DNA of 22,843 nt from an uncultured Gemmatimonadota bacterium (GCA_938030915.1 CALHIO010000220.1:1-22843); one strand, 5' to 3'; counted from the stretch's first letter, positions 6,598-15,177 are shown. Numbers and translations: made by a program. The notes: generated by a model from the letters alone, not told the origin.

Positions 6598-8350
6598 GAC
6601 GCGTCAACCAGGCCCGAAAGTCCGACAGAGACCGGGTATTCAGGACGTCTTCCGGCGCGAGCCACCCTCGGCGCGCCTGGTCTACGCCGAAGCGCATGTC
6701 GGTGAGACCTCGTGGGGCGTGTGCGTCCGTGCTGATCACGACCGGGACGCCGAGCTCCCTCGCTCGGTACACATGGGTGTCCCGGAGATCGAGCCGGTTC
6801 GGGTTCGCGTTCAACTCGACCGCGACGCCGAGATCCGCCGCCGCCTCGAGAACGGCCTCGACATCCATCTCGAAGGGTTCACGACGGTTGATCCGCCGAC
6901 CTGTGGGATGCGCGAGGATGTCGACGGCGGGGTGCGCCATCGCCTTGAGCACGCGGTCCGTCATCGTCGATCGGTCCATATCCATGAAGGAGTGGACCGA
7001 AATGACGACGACGTCCAGTTCCTCCAGGACGTCGTCGGGCATATCGAGTGATCCGTCCTTCAGGATGTCGATTTCGACGCTCTTGAAGATCTCGATGCCG
7101 TCGATGCGCTCCCGGATCTCGTCGATCTCGGCCCACTGCTCCCGGGCGCGCACGGGCGTAAGTCCCTGGACCATCGCCATCGCCTGGCTATGGTCGGTGA
7201 TCGCGATGTACTCGTAGCCGAGGTCGCGGCAGGCGAGCGCCATCTCTTCGAGGGAGACCGCGCCGTCGCTCCACGTCGAGTGCATCTGGAGGTCGCCCTT
7301 GATCTGGTCGAGGCGCACGAGCTCCGGCAGCTCGCCTGCAACCGCGGCCTCCACCTCACCGCGGTTCTCCCGCAGAACGGGTGGCACCCACGCCATGCCG
7401 AGGGCCTCGTACACGCCTTCTTCGGTGTCGCCGGCGAGGCGTTCGCCGTCTTCCTTGCCGAGCTCGTCCGGACTCGCGTCCTCCGGCACCCGGAAGACGC
7501 CCCACTCGTTCACGCGAAGTCCCTGGCGGACGGCGCGGGTCCGCACCGCGACGTTGTGCTCTTTCGATCCCGTGAAGTACTGCAGGGCGGCACCGAACGA
7601 GCGCCCGGGGATGACACGGAGGTCGACCTGGAGTCCAGAGTGAAGAAGGACCGAGCCCTTCGTCTCCCCCGCCCCGAGAATCCGTGCGACGCCGTTGAAC
7701 GACACGAAGTGTTCGACGACCGGGGTCCCGTCTCCTTCGTATCGAGCCAGGATATCGACGTCACCGATCGTCTCCTTCCGCCTGCGCAGGCTACCCGCAA
7801 CGATGGCCTCATCGACACCCGGCGCGCTCCGCACGTGCTCGAACAGGCCAGCGATCAGCTTCTCCGCCTCGTGGATCTGGAAGCGGCCGGTATGCTTGCG
7901 GTGGTCTTCGATCGCAACCTTGATTTTTTCGGCGCTCTTGGCCCCGAAGCCGTCGAGTTGCTGCACTGTACCCGCGTCGAGGGCGGCTTCGAGGTCGTCG
8001 ACGGTCTTCACGCCGAGTTCGTCGAAAAGCTTCTTGGCTTTCTTCGGCCCCACTCCGTCCAGCCGCACGAGCTCCACGAGCGTGATCGGCACCTCCGCCG
8101 AGACTTCGTCGAGTCGAGTGATCCGGCCGGTCTCCAGCAGCTCGGTGACATGCTTTGCGACACTCGTTCCGACGCCGGGAAGCTCCGTGAGATCCTCTCC
8201 GTTCTCGACCATGGACTCGAGGGTCCGGGTCAGACTGTCGATGGTGGCGACGGCGTTCCGGTACGCACGGATGCGGAAGGGGCTCGCCCCCTGGATCTCG
8301 AGGAGGTCCGCGAGCGTCGTCAGCGTCCGGGCGACGTCGAGGTTCTCCAT
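6590..8350 (-). CDS. polX: DNA polymerase/3'-5' exonuclease PolX
   Basis: 586 residues, close to the usual size of bacterial PolX. The N-terminal Pol-beta-type part has helix-hairpin-helix stretches (about 55-65, 95-105, 130-142) and the polymerase centre GSLRRRKETIGDVDI, with Asp197, Asp199 and Asp243 as the metal-binding carboxylates. The C-terminal PHP domain (about 350-586) carries DLQMHSTWSDG (353-363), ITDH (384-387), Glu426, His453, HPTGR (481-485), ELNANPNRLDL (512-522) and STDAH (540-544), the metal site of its exonuclease. ATG 8350 has GGGAGGG six bases upstream. A further 50 open codons upstream run into ligA and are not family-like. It lies 28 bases after ligA. Confidence 0.95.
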   Translation of the reverse strand: MENLDVARTLTTLADLLEIQGASPFRIRAYRNAVATIDSLTRTLESMVENGEDLTELPGVGTSVAKHVTELLETGRITRLDEVSAEVPITLVELVRLDGVGPKKAKKLFDELGVKTVDDLEAALDAGTVQQLDGFGAKSAEKIKVAIEDHRKHTGRFQIHEAEKLIAGLFEHVRSAPGVDEAIVAGSLRRRKETIGDVDILARYEGDGTPVVEHFVSFNGVARILGAGETKGSVLLHSGLQVDLRVIPGRSFGAALQYFTGSKEHNVAVRTRAVRQGLRVNEWGVFRVPEDASPDELGKEDGERLAGDTEEGVYEALGMAWVPPVLRENRGEVEAAVAGELPELVRLDQIKGDLQMHSTWSDGAVSLEEMALACRDLGYEYIAITDHSQAMAMVQGLTPVRAREQWAEIDEIRERIDGIEIFKSVEIDILKDGSLDMPDDVLEELDVVVISVHSFMDMDRSTMTDRVLKAMAHPAVDILAHPTGRRINRREPFEMDVEAVLEAAADLGVAVELNANPNRLDLRDTHVYRARELGVPVVISTDAHAPRGLTDMRFGVDQARRGWLAPEDVLNTRSLSDFRAWLTRRA

Positions 8351-8378
8351 CAGGCCCTCCCGGGCGCGGCTGCCGGCG

Positions 8379-10427
8379 TCATGCGCTCCCCCCGTCGATG
8401 GAGCCGCCGTGCCCCTCCAGGCGTTCGAGGAATTGATCGAAGTCGAGGACCTCGACCCCGAGTTTCTCGGCTTTGGCCAACTTGGATCCGGCCTTGTCAC
8501 CCGCGACGACGAAGGCGGTCTTCTTCGACACGGAGCCCGAGGTACTGCCCCCGACGGAGCGCCACGCCGTCTCGGCGACGACCCGTGGGACGGGGATCGC
8601 GCCCGTGAACACGGCCGTGCCCAGCTCCGGCAGGTCGAGCGAGGCGACTTCGACCGTCGTCGGCTCCACGCCGCGGGCCAGCAGAGCGTCGACCGCTAAG
8701 GCATTCCGCTCATCGGCGAAGAAGCCGGTGATCGCTTCCGACATGCGAGGGCCGATGCCGTCGATGGCGACGAGCTCTTCTGCGGTCGCGGAGCGGATCG
8801 CCCCGAAAGACCCGAAGCGCTCGGCGAGCGTCCGTGCGACCGTGACGCCGACTTCCGGGATGCCCAGGGCGATCAGGAAGCGATTGAGGTCCGGCGTGCG
8901 CTTCGATGCGATGGCCTGCACGAGAGCGGTTGCGGACTTCTCCCCGAAGCCGTCGAGCTCCATCAGCTGTTCAGGCGTCACGTCGAAAAGCTCGGCGAGC
9001 CGTGTGACCAACGCCCGGTCGACCATGAGGTTGGCGGTCTCCTCACCCAGTCCCTCGATATCGAGTGCGGCGCGCGACCCGAAGTGGATGATGCGCCCCT
9101 TCAGTTGAGCGCTGCATCCGAATCGGTTGGGGCACACCGTGCGCGGCCCATCCTGATAGACCTCGGTGTCACAGACCGGGCACCGGCCCGGCATCTCGAA
9201 CGGCTCGGCCCGATCGTCATGGTGTTCGATCACTTCCACGACCTGGGGGATGACATCGCCAGCTCGCTGAATGCGGACGGTGTCCCCCTCTCGAAGGTCC
9301 TTTCGGCGAAGCTCCTCTCGGTTGTGCAACGACGCGCGCGAGACCGTGACGCCACCGACCACCACGGGGCGTAGCCATGCGACTGGAGTGAGCACACCGG
9401 TGCGTCCGACCTGGATGTCGATCTTTTCGATCACCGTGACTTCCTGGCGGGGCGCGAACTTGAGCGCCATCGCCCAGCGCGGATGGTGCGACGTGGCGCC
9501 CATCGCACGTCGTGCCGCGAGATCATCGAGTTTGATGACGACACCGTCGATCTCGTAGTCGAGCTGGTCGCGCTCACCTTCGTATCGGGCGTGGTACTCG
9601 AGGACTTCGTCCACGGTGCGTGCCGTCTGAATCCGCTCCGGCACTCGGAATCCCCACTCCCGGATCGCCTCCACCCCTGCAATGTCCGAGGCGAACGACG
9701 CGCCCTCGACGGCCAGCACATCGTACACCAGAACGTCGAGTTTACGCGAAGCCGTCACACGGGAGTCCAGCTGGCGGATCGATCCGGCGGCGGAGTTTCG
9801 GGGCGAGGCGTACGGCTCGACCCCTGCTTCTGCGAGTCGCGCGTTGAAGTCCGCGAAGTCCGAGATGTACATCATGACCTCGCCACGGAGCGCGAGCAGC
9901 CGGGGCGCAGGTCGCGTGTCCGTCCGAAGCCGGAGCGGCACCGTCGGAATGGTCCGGATGTTCTCCGTCACGCCCTCACCCTGCTGGCCATTGCCGCGGG
10001 TGACGGCACGAGCCAGGACACCGTCCTCGTACACGAGCTCGATCGAAGCCCCGTCCAGCTTCGGCTCGAGGATGTAGCGGGGCGTCACACCGTCTCCGAG
10101 GGCCCGACACACCCGGTCATGAAAGCGGACGAAGTCTTCGGACTTTTCCGAGGAGTCCAGTGAGAGTAGAGGGGCGACGTGCTCGACCGTCTCGAACTTG
10201 TCCTGTGGCGGTGCACCGACACGCATGGTCGGGGAGTCGGCGGACTCGAGGGCAGGGTACTGCGCTTCCAGCGCCTGGAGCTGACGGAAGAGGTCGTCGT
10301 ACTCGGCGTCGCCGATCTCGGGTCGCGCCTCGTGGTAGTAGAGGTACGCGTGATGCCTCAACTCCGAACGAAGGCGCTCGACGTCGTCGGTGACCTCGGG
10401 AGGAATGTCGTTGACGGCGTCAGTCAC
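8379..10427 (-). CDS. ligA: NAD+-dependent DNA ligase LigA
   Basis: 682 residues from the chosen start. It seals nicks in replication and repair using NAD+. Visible parts in order: the Ia domain with HHAYLYYHEARPEIGDAEYD; the adenylation motif EPKLDG (Lys123); the OB fold with QVGRTGVLTPVAWLRPV; a four-Cys zinc finger (CPVC...CPNRFGC); helix-hairpin-helix repeats; and a C-terminal BRCT domain ending in KKTAFVVAGDKAGSKLAKAEKLGV. The start is uncertain. GTG 10427 is preferred because it aligns to within nine residues of E. coli LigA and the upstream 21 codons have poor G/C at third positions. GTG 10490 or GTG 10433 are alternatives; there is no ATG. Confidence 0.93.
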   Translation of the reverse strand: MTDAVNDIPPEVTDDVERLRSELRHHAYLYYHEARPEIGDAEYDDLFRQLQALEAQYPALESADSPTMRVGAPPQDKFETVEHVAPLLSLDSSEKSEDFVRFHDRVCRALGDGVTPRYILEPKLDGASIELVYEDGVLARAVTRGNGQQGEGVTENIRTIPTVPLRLRTDTRPAPRLLALRGEVMMYISDFADFNARLAEAGVEPYASPRNSAAGSIRQLDSRVTASRKLDVLVYDVLAVEGASFASDIAGVEAIREWGFRVPERIQTARTVDEVLEYHARYEGERDQLDYEIDGVVIKLDDLAARRAMGATSHHPRWAMALKFAPRQEVTVIEKIDIQVGRTGVLTPVAWLRPVVVGGVTVSRASLHNREELRRKDLREGDTVRIQRAGDVIPQVVEVIEHHDDRAEPFEMPGRCPVCDTEVYQDGPRTVCPNRFGCSAQLKGRIIHFGSRAALDIEGLGEETANLMVDRALVTRLAELFDVTPEQLMELDGFGEKSATALVQAIASKRTPDLNRFLIALGIPEVGVTVARTLAERFGSFGAIRSATAEELVAIDGIGPRMSEAITGFFADERNALAVDALLARGVEPTTVEVASLDLPELGTAVFTGAIPVPRVVAETAWRSVGGSTSGSVSKKTAFVVAGDKAGSKLAKAEKLGVEVLDFDQFLERLEGHGGSIDGGSA

Positions 10428-10623
10428 GGGCACGACTCGGATGGGATCGGACGAACGGACAATATCGCTCCTTTGCTGCTTGAGGGGCACCGAACGAACC
10501 CCGCGAACGGCATCGGCTTTGCCCCTACCGTGGCGCGATCTGGCGGACCCCCTGATCTTGTCGTTTCTCGGCGCCGACCCGGCTGGGTGGACGGCGCGTG
10601 CACGAAGGGTATCTGGAGGAACA
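10428..10623. promoter_or_regulatory. Divergent intergenic region between ligA and the amidohydrolase
   Basis: Both neighbouring genes point away from this 196-base stretch, so promoters for both strands should lie here. It contains an AT-richer patch on the ligA side (10459-10475) with AAAGGAG at 10474-10468 on the minus strand, which precedes no standard in-frame start. On the plus strand, GGAGG a few bases before ATG 10624 is the ribosome-binding site of the amidohydrolase. I could not identify a convincing -35/-10 pair on either strand. Confidence 0.4.
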
Positions 10624-12261
10624 ATGAAGAGGCTTCATCCGTTGGGTCGACTGCTTGGTGCCGTCGCCGCAGTTCTGGTCATGAGCACGGGTCTTGCGGC
10701 TCAGCAGGGCGGCATGGAGGAGACCAACCCGCGTCGGGCTGATGAGGGCGACGGTCCGCACGAACGGCTGATTCTGCGAGGCGGGACGTACATCGACGGT
10801 GCGGGGAGTCCTCCGCTGGGGCCTGTCGACATCGTCGTCGAGAACGATCGGATCGTGGAAATCCGGACCGTCGGGTACCCGGGTGTGGCGATCAACGAGA
10901 GCCGGCGTCCGGACGGAGCCACACGCGAGATCGACGTGTCCGGCATGTACATACTTCCGGGCCTGGTGGACATGCACGTGCACACCGGAGGGGCCGGGAA
11001 GGCGCCTCAGGCCGAGTACACACACAAGCTGTGGATGGGCAACGGCATCACCACCGCACGGGGTGTCGGCTTCGGGCCTATGATGTGGTCGCTCGAGCAG
11101 AAGGCGCTGTCGGAAGCGAACGACATCGTCGCTCCACGGATGTTCGTGTATGCTCGACCGGGTGAGGCGTGGGACCGGGGTCCGGTGACCTCGCCGGAGA
11201 TGGCGCGTGAGTGGGTGCGCTGGGCTGCCGACGTCGACGTCGATGGGGCGCGGATCGACGGACTCAAGTTGACGTCCTATCCGCCGGCGATCATGGAGGC
11301 GCTCATCGACGAGGCTCACCAGCACGGGCTGGGTACGGTGGCGCACCTCGCGCAGACCGGGGTCGCGCGCATGAACGCGCTCGACGCAGCCGAGCTGGGC
11401 CTCGACATGATGACTCACTACTACGGTCTCTTCGAGGCGCTTTTCGAGGATCGCACGATCCAGGACTTCCCCGCCGACTACAACTACCAGAACGAGCAGC
11501 ACCGCTTTGGGCAGGTCGGTCGGCTCTGGAGTCAGTCGGCAGAGCCGGGCTCCGAAGCCTGGAACGACCTCATCGAGCGCTTTCTGGAGCTCGATTTCGG
11601 CATCGATCCCACGATGTCGATCTACGAGGCGAGCCGTGACGTGATGCGCGCGCGTGAAGCGGAGTGGCACGAGGAGTACACGCTGCCCAGTCAGTGGGAC
11701 TTCTACCAGCCCAGCCGCGAGGCACACGGTTCGTACTGGTTCTACTGGACGACCGAAGACGAGTACCACTGGCAGCAGTTCTATCGGAAGTGGATGACCT
11801 TCCTGAACGACTACAAGAACGCCGGGGGGATCGTCACCACGGGGTCGGATTCAGGCTTCATCTACAAGCTTTACGGCTTCGACTACATCCGTGAGCTGGA
11901 GCTTCTCCGCGAGGCCGGGTTCAACCCGCTCGAGGTCATCCGGGCGGCGACCTATCATGGCGCGCTGCAGCTCCACAAGCCGAAGGGCATGGAGAACGAT
12001 CTGCAGTTCGGCGTTCTCGAAGTCGGAGCGAAGGCGGACATGATCGTCGTGCCCGAGAACCCGCTTGCGAACCTCAAGGTGCTCTACGGCACGGGCACGC
12101 CGCGCCTCAACGACGACACGGGTGAGGTCGAGCGTGTCGGCGGGATCACGTACACGATCAAGGACGGCATCGTGTACGACGCGCGTCAGCTGCTCGAAGA
12201 CGTGCGGGAGATGGTGCGCCAGGCCCAGGCGAACGCGGTGTCCGAGCAGGGCGCCGGCTGA
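10624..12261 (+). CDS. Secreted metal-dependent amidohydrolase, imidazolonepropionase-like
   Basis: 545 residues. A signal peptide (about 1-27, cleaved near LAAQQ) exports it. The N-terminal small beta domain (49-110) leads into the barrel motif VDMHVHTGG, with metal ligands His118 and His120. Further likely site residues are Lys215 (GLKLTSYP), His241 (VAHLAQTG), His265 (MMTHYYG) and Asp409 (TTGSDSG), the standard order for the amidohydrolase superfamily. It resembles the secreted prolidase/imidazolonepropionase-like enzymes, but the substrate is not evident. The 270-395 insert is rich in Trp and Tyr and may cover the active site. ATG 10624 has GGAGG just upstream. The gene ends in a strong terminator, so it is probably monocistronic. 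Confidence 0.9.
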   Translation: MKRLHPLGRLLGAVAAVLVMSTGLAAQQGGMEETNPRRADEGDGPHERLILRGGTYIDGAGSPPLGPVDIVVENDRIVEIRTVGYPGVAINESRRPDGATREIDVSGMYILPGLVDMHVHTGGAGKAPQAEYTHKLWMGNGITTARGVGFGPMMWSLEQKALSEANDIVAPRMFVYARPGEAWDRGPVTSPEMAREWVRWAADVDVDGARIDGLKLTSYPPAIMEALIDEAHQHGLGTVAHLAQTGVARMNALDAAELGLDMMTHYYGLFEALFEDRTIQDFPADYNYQNEQHRFGQVGRLWSQSAEPGSEAWNDLIERFLELDFGIDPTMSIYEASRDVMRAREAEWHEEYTLPSQWDFYQPSREAHGSYWFYWTTEDEYHWQQFYRKWMTFLNDYKNAGGIVTTGSDSGFIYKLYGFDYIRELELLREAGFNPLEVIRAATYHGALQLHKPKGMENDLQFGVLEVGAKADMIVVPENPLANLKVLYGTGTPRLNDDTGEVERVGGITYTIKDGIVYDARQLLEDVREMVRQAQANAVSEQGAG

Positions 12262-12303
12262 GGCACGCGCAGCCGCCGTCCGGCGGCGAAAGGAAAGACG
12301 GAG

Positions 12304-12339
12304 GCCCCCGTCCGGTTGACCGGGCGGGGGCGTTCGTTT
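12304..12339 (+). terminator. Rho-independent-type terminator after the amidohydrolase
   Basis: GCCCCCG (12304-12310) pairs with CGGGGGC (12325-12331). Inside it CCGG-TTGA-CCGG (12312-12323) continues the stem, giving a long GC-rich hairpin followed by the T-rich GTTCGTTT. A second small GC hairpin (GCCGCC/GGCGGC, 12272-12287) lies just upstream. Confidence 0.8.
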
Positions 12340-12366
12340 GGTGCCCTCCGCTCGTCCATGTATTGT
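12338..12366 (+). promoter_or_regulatory. Weak promoter candidate for the class-V PLP enzyme
   Basis: TTGGTG (12338-12343) and TATTGT (12361-12366) are 17 bases apart, directly after the terminator and about 100 bases before GTG 12469. The match to TTGACA/TATAAT is only three and four of six positions. It is supported mainly by its spacing and position between a terminator and the next gene. Confidence 0.35.
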
Positions 12367-12468
12367 GCTCGCCTCTCCAGAGGGCTCCGTGAGAAGCGAG
12401 GACGACATGAAGCGATCGTTGGCGACCCCGAATCAGGTCGGGGACGGGTGTGTGCCGGTGGAGGGGCG

Positions 12469-13701
12469 GTGACCCCGCCACACGGTACGGAGGGCTCGCC
12501 CCTCGAGCCCTTCTCGGACGAGGAAATCAGCGGATTCCGGGAGGATACGCCTGGCCTCAGGCATCGCGTCCACTTGAACAACGCTGGCGCGTCATTGATG
12601 CCTAATCCGGTTACTAGCGCTATTACCGGTTATCTGGAGCTCGAAGCCGAGATCGGAGGATACGAGGCCGAAGACGCCGAGGCCGAGGCCATCACCCGTG
12701 CCTACGAGGATACGGCCGCGATCGTGGGAGCGCCGCCGGATCGCATCGCCATGACCGAACACGCCACGGCATCGTTCGTAGCTGCCCTATCCTCGATCCC
12801 CTTTCGCCCCGGGGATGTCCTCGCGACGACGCGCCAGGACTATGTATCCAATCAGATCCAGTACCTCGCCCTGTCCGATCGCTTCGGTGTGGACATCGTG
12901 CGCGCTCCGGACGCCCCGGAAGGGGGCGTCGACCTGCACGCCATGGAGGAGATCATCCATCGGCGCCGTCCGAAGCTCGTAGCGGTCACGCAGATCCCCA
13001 CAAATTCAGGACTCGTTCAGGACGTGTACTCGATCGGAGCGATGTGCCGAGCTCGAGACGTTCTGTATCTGGTCGACGGTTGCCAGTCCGTAGGTCAGAT
13101 GCCCGTCGACGTGGAGGCGATGGGGTGCGACTTCTTTTCGGCTACGTCTCGCAAGTATCTGCGAGGTCCCCGCGGTGCCGGATTCCTTTACGTCTCCGAT
13201 CGTGTTCTGGATGCTGGTCTCGAGCCCCTATTCCCGGACATGAGAGGCGCGGACTGGATCGCGGACGATCTCTATCAGCCCGCTCCCGACGCGCGCCGGT
13301 TCGAGACGTGGGAGTACGCATGGGCACTGGTGCTGGGCACCGGAGCGGCCGCCCGCTACGCCGCCGCCGTCGGGATCGAACGGATTCGTGACCGGGCTCG
13401 CGGTCTGGCCGCCGACCTTCGAGTTCGGCTGTCCGGCCTCGATGGGGCCAACGTCCTGGATCGCGGACAGGAACTCGGAGCCACGGTCACGGCCTCGTTC
13501 GCAGGCCATGTGCCGGCTGACCTGGTCGTCGAGCTGCGCCGTCGCGGCATCAATACGTCGTCCCAGACCCGGATCGACGCCGTGATCGACTACGACGAGA
13601 AAGGTGTCGACGGGGCTCTTCGGATATCGCCGCACTATTTCAACACCGACGGGGATCTCGATGTACTCGAGGGCGCGCTTCGGGAGATTCTTCGTGGGTG
13701 A
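12469..13701 (+). CDS. Class-V aminotransferase-fold PLP enzyme
   Basis: 410 residues. The fold is that of cysteine desulfurase, selenocysteine lyase and isopenicillin-N epimerase relatives. HLNNAGASLMP (35-45) is the N-terminal landmark. The cofactor site includes Asp203 and Gln206 (VDGCQSVGQ), and the Schiff-base Lys229 lies in SATSRKYLRGPRGAGFLYV. The C-terminal part (RGINTSSQTR and RISPHYFNT) matches the small domain. No cysteine lies in the loop that carries the catalytic Cys in SufS/IscS enzymes, so desulfurase activity is unlikely; a lyase, epimerase or transaminase is more probable. GTG 12469 with GGAGGGG (12460-12466) is preferred; an upstream ATG 12316 lies inside the terminator hairpin. 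Confidence 0.85.
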   Translation: MTPPHGTEGSPLEPFSDEEISGFREDTPGLRHRVHLNNAGASLMPNPVTSAITGYLELEAEIGGYEAEDAEAEAITRAYEDTAAIVGAPPDRIAMTEHATASFVAALSSIPFRPGDVLATTRQDYVSNQIQYLALSDRFGVDIVRAPDAPEGGVDLHAMEEIIHRRRPKLVAVTQIPTNSGLVQDVYSIGAMCRARDVLYLVDGCQSVGQMPVDVEAMGCDFFSATSRKYLRGPRGAGFLYVSDRVLDAGLEPLFPDMRGADWIADDLYQPAPDARRFETWEYAWALVLGTGAAARYAAAVGIERIRDRARGLAADLRVRLSGLDGANVLDRGQELGATVTASFAGHVPADLVVELRRRGINTSSQTRIDAVIDYDEKGVDGALRISPHYFNTDGDLDVLEGALREILRG

Positions 13702-13767
13702 GTCCGTCCGCCGGAGCTGAGCACCGATACGGATGAAGAATCTCGCCGCGGACTTCGTACCGACTCG

Positions 13768-13786
13768 TACGAGCATGAAGCTCGTA
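13768..13786 (+). promoter_or_regulatory. Hairpin next to the ribosome-binding site of the sigma-factor gene
   Basis: TACGAGC (13768-13774) and GCTCGTA (13780-13786) form a 7-bp stem with a 5-base ATGAA loop. The stem ends where the AAGGGAG ribosome-binding site begins, about 10 bases before GTG 13798. It could influence translation initiation of the sigma factor. This is inferred from position only. Confidence 0.4.
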
Positions 13787-13797
13787 AGGGAGTAAGG

Positions 13798-14364
13798 GTG
13801 CAACGTCAGTTGGAAATCGAGTTGATACGGAAGTGCAAGGCCGGGCAGTCCCGGTTTTACGAGCCGTTGGTTCGCGCCTACGAACCGGCGGGGATGCGTC
13901 TTGCCGTAGCGATGATGGGTAACGCGGAGGACGCGAAAGACGCGCTCCAACTCGCGTTCATCAAGACGTACGACACGCTCCCGCGCTTCGATCTACGTCG
14001 TCCGTTCGGACCCTGGTTCTTCCAGATTCTCCGGAATCAGTGCCGCGACATGCTCAGGAGTCGAAAGGCGAAGTTCAACTTCGAGGCTCTCGATGAACGT
14101 CTCGAGCAGCGGCCGGGTGACGTGGAATGGGGGCCCGAGCGGGTCAGGGAGCGGACCGCGGCGAAGGAACTGTTGTGGAGGGGCCTCGGGTCCATCGGCG
14201 CAGAGCATCGTGAAATTCTCGTCCTCAAGGAACTCGAGGGCTTCAGATATGCAGAAATCGCCCAGATCCTGGACATTCCGGAAGGCACCGTCGCCAGCCG
14301 GCTCTATCATGCTCGGAGTGCGCTCAAGAGCGCGCTGACCGAGATGAATGCGGAGTACCCGTAG
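13798..14364 (+). CDS. ECF-family (RpoE-type) RNA polymerase sigma factor
   Basis: 188 residues, standard for extracytoplasmic-function sigma factors, which redirect RNA polymerase to stress or envelope genes. Region 2 spans about 20-88, with the core-binding and -10-recognition helices (DAKDALQLAFIKTYDTL and RPFGPWFFQILRNQCRDMLR). Region 4 spans about 130-182, with the helix-turn-helix FRYAEIAQILDIPEGTVASR that reads the -35 element. GTG 13798 is preceded by AAGGGAG. The next gene, three bases downstream, encodes its probable membrane anti-sigma factor, the usual arrangement. I could not identify a clear ECF-type promoter upstream. Confidence 0.95.
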   Translation: MQRQLEIELIRKCKAGQSRFYEPLVRAYEPAGMRLAVAMMGNAEDAKDALQLAFIKTYDTLPRFDLRRPFGPWFFQILRNQCRDMLRSRKAKFNFEALDERLEQRPGDVEWGPERVRERTAAKELLWRGLGSIGAEHREILVLKELEGFRYAEIAQILDIPEGTVASRLYHARSALKSALTEMNAEYP

Positions 14365-14367
14365 GCC

Positions 14368-14814
14368 ATGGAACAGCACCCTTCCCCTGATCCCGGCGCG
14401 ATCGGCCCGGACGACCTCATGCGCTATCTCGATGGAGAGATGACGCCGGAGGAGAGACGCGTGATGGAGTCGGCGCTCGACGACTCGACCGAACTCCGTC
14501 GTGACCTCGCGATGTACCGGACGCTGAAGAAGGACGTACAGGGTCTCAGCTTCCGCTCCGGCCCGGTCAGGCGCTCCGTCTGGGATGACGTCAATCGGAG
14601 CCTGAACCGGCCGATGGGCTTAGCCTTCCTCACCGCCGGACTGGTCATCTGGCTCACCTACGGCACCTACCTGTTTGCCACCTCGACCGCATCCCGGTGG
14701 GAGAAGCTGGGCACGGCGGCCATCGCCATCGGGATGCTGCAGCTCCTGGCATCCGTGATCTGGGATCGGTATCGGGAGTGGCAGACGGATCCGTACAGGA
14801 ACGTCCATCGATGA
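14368..14814 (+). CDS. Membrane anti-sigma factor without zinc-binding cysteines
   Basis: 148 residues. The cytosolic N-terminus (DDLMRYLDGEMTPEERRVMESAL, within 15-37) is the classic anti-sigma start. At the positions where zinc-binding anti-sigma factors have their CxxC, this protein reads DDSTELRRDL; the whole protein contains no cysteine. Two hydrophobic segments follow (about 83-103 and 113-132) with a short loop, leaving a second small cytosolic tail. It probably holds the upstream sigma factor at the membrane until a signal releases it. It starts three bases after the sigma stop and overlaps the YbjQ start as ATGA. The assignment rests on context and the N-terminal motif. Confidence 0.8.
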   Translation: MEQHPSPDPGAIGPDDLMRYLDGEMTPEERRVMESALDDSTELRRDLAMYRTLKKDVQGLSFRSGPVRRSVWDDVNRSLNRPMGLAFLTAGLVIWLTYGTYLFATSTASRWEKLGTAAIAIGMLQLLASVIWDRYREWQTDPYRNVHR

Positions 14815-15140
14815 TCGTCGTCACGACGCCTACCGTCTCGGGATCCGAGATCTCCGACGTGCTCGGCCTGGTTCGGGGGAGCTCGATTCGGAGCAAGCAC
14901 GCCGGAAAGGACATCATTGCCGCCATGCGCAACCTCGCGGGCGGCGAGATCTACGAGTACACGAAGATGCTCGCCCAGGCACGAGAGCAGGCGGTCGACC
15001 GCATGATCGAGGAGGCGCAACTCCTGGATGCGGATGCCGTCGTATCTGTGCGTTTCCAGACGTCCATGGTCATGCGCGGCGCCGCCGAGATGCTGTGCTA
15101 CGGTACCGCGGTCAGGCTGGCGCGTAGCGAGGACGAGTAG
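14811..15140 (+). CDS. YbjQ/UPF0145 family protein
   Basis: 109 residues, the typical size of the YbjQ (DUF74) family, small pentameric proteins sometimes called heavy-metal-binding, with no firmly established role. Family features are the MIVVTTPTVSG start, GLVRGSSIRSKHAGKDI (19-35), GGEIYEYTKML (44-54) and ADAVVSVRFQTS (74-85). ATG 14811 overlaps the anti-sigma stop as ATGA, so the two are translationally coupled. Placement behind a sigma/anti-sigma pair suggests a part in the same envelope response, but that is inference. Confidence 0.9.
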   Translation: MIVVTTPTVSGSEISDVLGLVRGSSIRSKHAGKDIIAAMRNLAGGEIYEYTKMLAQAREQAVDRMIEEAQLLDADAVVSVRFQTSMVMRGAAEMLCYGTAVRLARSEDE

Positions 15141-15177
15141 ACATCTTCGGTCGCTCTTTCCCCGACCGGAGTTCACG

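Noticed and set aside
8351..8500. 50-codon N-terminal extension of PolX
   Set aside because: It overlaps the ligA end, is not family-like, and ATG 8350 has a strong ribosome-binding site.
7190..8608. 472-codon open frame on the plus strand opposite polX
   Set aside because: It mirrors polX and the end of ligA, has no family signature, and the polX motifs are unambiguous.
10428..10490. Longer LigA start at GTG 10490
   Set aside because: It would add 21 residues beyond the preferred start, with low third-position G/C. Kept only as an alternative start.
10525..11769. 414-codon minus-strand frame opposite the amidohydrolase
   Set aside because: Arg/His/Val-rich antisense shadow. The plus-strand gene has a signal peptide, ribosome-binding site and metal motifs.
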